A stretch of DNA of 6,941 bases from Pseudomonadota bacterium (GTDB lineage Bacteria > Pseudomonadota > Gammaproteobacteria > Pseudomonadales > Azotimanducaceae): positions 1 through 6,941 of the forward strand of contig JAACDS010000421.1 in the NCBI GenBank assembly GCA_009936895.1, in the 5' to 3' direction. The notes below the pieces were generated by a model. The model worked only from the letters and a program-made list of their open reading frames with translations, searched no databases and was not told the origin of the DNA. Both the position numbers and the translations under genes were made by a program. The number at the start of each line of letters is the position of its first letter. Positions within the stretch are counted from its first letter, which is position 1. This document shows positions 5,239 through 6,941 of this stretch, one piece after another.

Positions 5239-6233
5239 TGCGCTCCCCTATTTCTTCAGAGATCGACTACGAGGCAGAGGGCAAGCAATCAGGTTATTTG
5301 CGTTTACCCCATTCCGTGCATCGCTCTGCCTACGGTTGGATTCCCATTCCGATCGTGCAGATTAAGAACGGAGAAGGCCCAACTATCCTGCTGATGGCCG
5401 GCAACCACGGCGACGAATACGAAGGGCAAGTCGCGGTGACACGACTCGCTAAGGACCTACGGCCTGAGATGATTCACGGGCGCGTCATATTGCTGCCCAT
5501 GGCCAATTTTCCAGCCGCGAAAGCCGGACACCGCACATCTCCCATCGATGACGGTAACTTGAACCGATCTTTTCCCGGCGACCCTGCCGGCACAGTCACT
5601 CAGGTTATTGCGCACTACATCGAATCGGTGCTCATGAAAATGGCGGACTACGCCATTGACCTGCACTCCGGCGGCAGTTCCTTACATTACGTTCCTACGG
5701 TGCTGTACGGCGACCGTGAAGACGAACACGAGATGGCTGACGTTCTACGCCTGACCCGGGCATTCGCCGCGCCTTTTGCGCTGCATTTCAGGCGATCTGG
5801 CGAGATCGTGTCGACAGCAGCAGCCAGACGACAAGGTACGATCGCTGTCACGGTCGAAATGGGCGGCTCGGGCACCGTTACACCTTACGCACTTAAGGTC
5901 ACCCGAGAAGGCATTGAACGTGTTTTGGCGGAATTCGGCATCTTGAAGGAAACGAATTTAGGAGCGCCGGGCGAGACAAGAATCCTACGCCTCACGGGCA
6001 AGCATAATTATCTCTACGCCCGCCAAGACGGTTTATTCGAACCCAACGCCGAGATTGGAGAGGATGTAACAAAGGGTCAAACTGCGGGTTGGATTCATCA
6101 ACCTGAAGCACCTTGGCAGGACGCTGAGGAAGTCATTTTCCCAATTACAGGCACCATCCTGTGCAAGCGTATCCCCGGTCGAGTACAACCCGGGGACTGC
6201 CTATTCCAACTTGGTCAGGATGAGACGGTCTAG
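5238..6233 (+). CDS. Succinylglutamate desuccinylase/aspartoacylase family zinc deacylase, DoeB-like
   Basis: A 331-residue M14-type zinc hydrolase of the AstE/AspA family. The zinc ligands are H57 and E60 in GNHGDEYEG and H143 in DLHSGG. NLNRSFPG (107-114) holds the substrate-binding asparagine and arginine, and E207 in VTVEMGG is the catalytic glutamate, so it looks active. The C-terminal about 75 residues (from LFEPNAEIG) form the small beta domain of this family, ending in ITGTILCKRIPGRVQPGD. Known members remove N-acyl groups from amino acids: N-acetylaspartate, N-succinylglutamate, and N-acetyl-diaminobutyrate for DoeB in ectoine breakdown. GKQSGYLRLP near the N-terminus and the TSPID-GN-NRSFPG run resemble DoeB most, but no ectoine genes are near. 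Start is GTG 5238, since the upstream in-frame stretch has no start codon and the next candidate would cut conserved sequence. It overlaps the stop of the small ORF. Substrate is therefore an N-acyl amino acid, identity unknown. Confidence 0.9.
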   Translation: MRSPISSEIDYEAEGKQSGYLRLPHSVHRSAYGWIPIPIVQIKNGEGPTILLMAGNHGDEYEGQVAVTRLAKDLRPEMIHGRVILLPMANFPAAKAGHRTSPIDDGNLNRSFPGDPAGTVTQVIAHYIESVLMKMADYAIDLHSGGSSLHYVPTVLYGDREDEHEMADVLRLTRAFAAPFALHFRRSGEIVSTAAARRQGTIAVTVEMGGSGTVTPYALKVTREGIERVLAEFGILKETNLGAPGETRILRLTGKHNYLYARQDGLFEPNAEIGEDVTKGQTAGWIHQPEAPWQDAEEVIFPITGTILCKRIPGRVQPGDCLFQLGQDETV

Positions 6234-6263
6234 CGCGACGCCTTCACTGACCGAAAAATGACG

Positions 6264-6289
6264 GGCGGACGGGAACCGTCCAGACCGCC
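6264..6289 (-). terminator. Hairpin in the convergent spacer, possible terminator
   Basis: GGACGG (6267-6272) and CCGTCC (6276-6281) form a 6-bp stem with a GAA loop. GGCGG (6264-6268) and CCGCC (6285-6289) can pair as an alternative. On the minus strand five T bases follow within about ten bases, so it could end the short-chain dehydrogenase transcript weakly. On the plus strand no T-run follows, so for the deacylase it would need Rho. It sits where a shared terminator between converging genes is expected. Confidence 0.4.
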
Positions 6290-6941
6290 TATGATCCGTC
6301 TGCCGGCTTTGCTAGGTTCGCCAAAGCGGCCTCTCCCATGAGTGGGTTTGTGCCATTAATCATGTTCTCGGCACGATCTCTGATCATTTCGTCGAAGTGA
6401 TCGTGGGTCAGGATGTAGAGCCGGTCGGCTCGGATGGCATCGAAAACGATTTCGGCAATCTCCACAGGCTGCATGCCCTGGCGCAGGATTTCCTGGAACA
6501 TGGCGATGCGCTGCTCGTCTTCCGGCGTCAGCGGTTGCGGGTCTTCGCGGTTGGCAAGATCTGCCGGCCGATTGCGGCCGCTGTTAAAGATGTTGGTGTT
6601 AACGAAACCCGGGCAGAGCACAGAGCAACCAATGTTCGCGCCTTCCGCCTTGAGATCCACGGAGAGATTTTCAGTCAGCGCAACCACGCCATGCTTGGTA
6701 ACGGAGTAAAGCGCGTTGGTGCTACCGCCGATAATGCCGGCGATTGAGGCGGTATTAACGATATGACAGGGGGTTTCCTGCACGATCATCTGCGGCACAA
6801 ACACTCGCAGGCCGTAGATTACGCTCCACAGATTGACGCCAAACACCCAGTCCCAGTCCTTCTGAGTCGCATTCCAAGAATTGCCGCCGCCACCAACGCC
6901 AGCATTGTTAAAAAGCAGGTGTACGCCCCCCAAGGTTTCCA
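6289..6941 (-). CDS. Short-chain dehydrogenase/reductase (SDR), N-terminus cut by the window edge
   Basis: The frame runs open to the right edge, so the N-terminus, with the TGxxxGxG cofactor motif, is missing; 217 codons are visible. NNAG (11-14 of the visible part) stabilises the Rossmann sheet. The catalytic set of classical SDRs is complete: N36 in FGVNLWSV, S65 in TASIAG, Y78 and K82 in YSVTK, with the usual 13-residue Ser-Tyr spacing. CPGFVNTNIF follows where the substrate loop begins. The C-terminal about 90 residues carry a charged insert (RPADLANREDPQPLTPEDEQ) and a variable tail, as in many hydroxysteroid- or alcohol-oxidising SDRs of proteobacteria. It is an NAD(P)-dependent oxidoreductase, substrate unknown. 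It converges on the deacylase gene, 55 bases apart, so it belongs to another transcript whose upstream part is outside the window. Confidence 0.9.
   Translation of the reverse strand, partial: ETLGGVHLLFNNAGVGGGGNSWNATQKDWDWVFGVNLWSVIYGLRVFVPQMIVQETPCHIVNTASIAGIIGGSTNALYSVTKHGVVALTENLSVDLKAEGANIGCSVLCPGFVNTNIFNSGRNRPADLANREDPQPLTPEDEQRIAMFQEILRQGMQPVEIAEIVFDAIRADRLYILTHDHFDEMIRDRAENMINGTNPLMGEAALANLAKPADGS

Noticed and set aside
6397..6747. Plus-strand frames opposite the short-chain dehydrogenase
   Set aside because: The minus strand encodes an intact SDR core here; the opposite frames are chance openings.
6931..6933. TTG at 6933 as a true start of the SDR gene
   Set aside because: The frame continues to the window edge, and a start here would remove the whole nucleotide-binding motif. 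The gene is simply cut by the edge.
1..6941. tRNA, rRNA, CRISPR array, insertion sequence or attachment site
   Set aside because: No repeated array, transposase, integrase, terminal inverted repeats or cloverleaf-like sequence was seen on either strand.

Overview
This is an accessory metabolic region from a bacterium. Base composition is moderate (a little over 50 % GC by eye), Shine-Dalgarno sequences are clear, and alternative GTG and TTG starts are used freely. The gene types (long GST-like protein, VOC protein, TauD/TfdA dioxygenase, iron-dependent alcohol dehydrogenase, short-chain dehydrogenase, aspartoacylase-type deacylase) suit a free-living, probably marine or soil proteobacterium. 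That placement is inference; no rRNA, tRNA or taxonomic marker is present. No mobile element, CRISPR array or RNA gene was seen.

Layout. Bases 1-4943 carry six genes, all on the minus strand. In transcription order they are: an NTF2-like protein (4943/4955 to 4449), an iron-containing alcohol dehydrogenase (4413 to 3271, TTG start with strong Shine-Dalgarno), a TauD-type Fe(II)/2-oxoglutarate dioxygenase (3119 to 2301), a four-helix membrane protein (2139 to 1744), a VOC protein (1665 to 1168, GTG start) and a GST-family protein (1042 to beyond base 1, so its C-terminus is missing). The NTF2-like and alcohol dehydrogenase genes are only 35 bases apart and are surely co-transcribed. The other gaps are 78-161 bases. 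One holds a perfect 11-bp stem-loop and a 15-base dyad just upstream of the dioxygenase, so the block may be two or more transcription units.

A roughly 94-base AT-rich divergent intergenic region (4956-5049) separates this block from two plus-strand genes: a 62-codon small ORF (5050-5238), and an AstE/AspA zinc deacylase resembling DoeB (5238-6233), whose GTG start overlaps the small ORF's stop as TAGTG. A short convergent spacer with a hairpin follows, then a minus-strand classical short-chain dehydrogenase whose N-terminus lies beyond the right edge.

How they may work together (inference): the deacylase could release a free amine or amino acid from an N-acyl precursor. The dioxygenase could hydroxylate a substrate that then collapses to an aldehyde, as TauD does with taurine, and the alcohol dehydrogenase could reduce or oxidise that aldehyde. 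The GST and VOC proteins suit detoxification of electrophilic products. None of the substrates can be read from the sequence. The dioxygenase keeps its iron and 2-oxoglutarate residues but lacks the usual taurine-pocket residues, so it is probably not a taurine enzyme.
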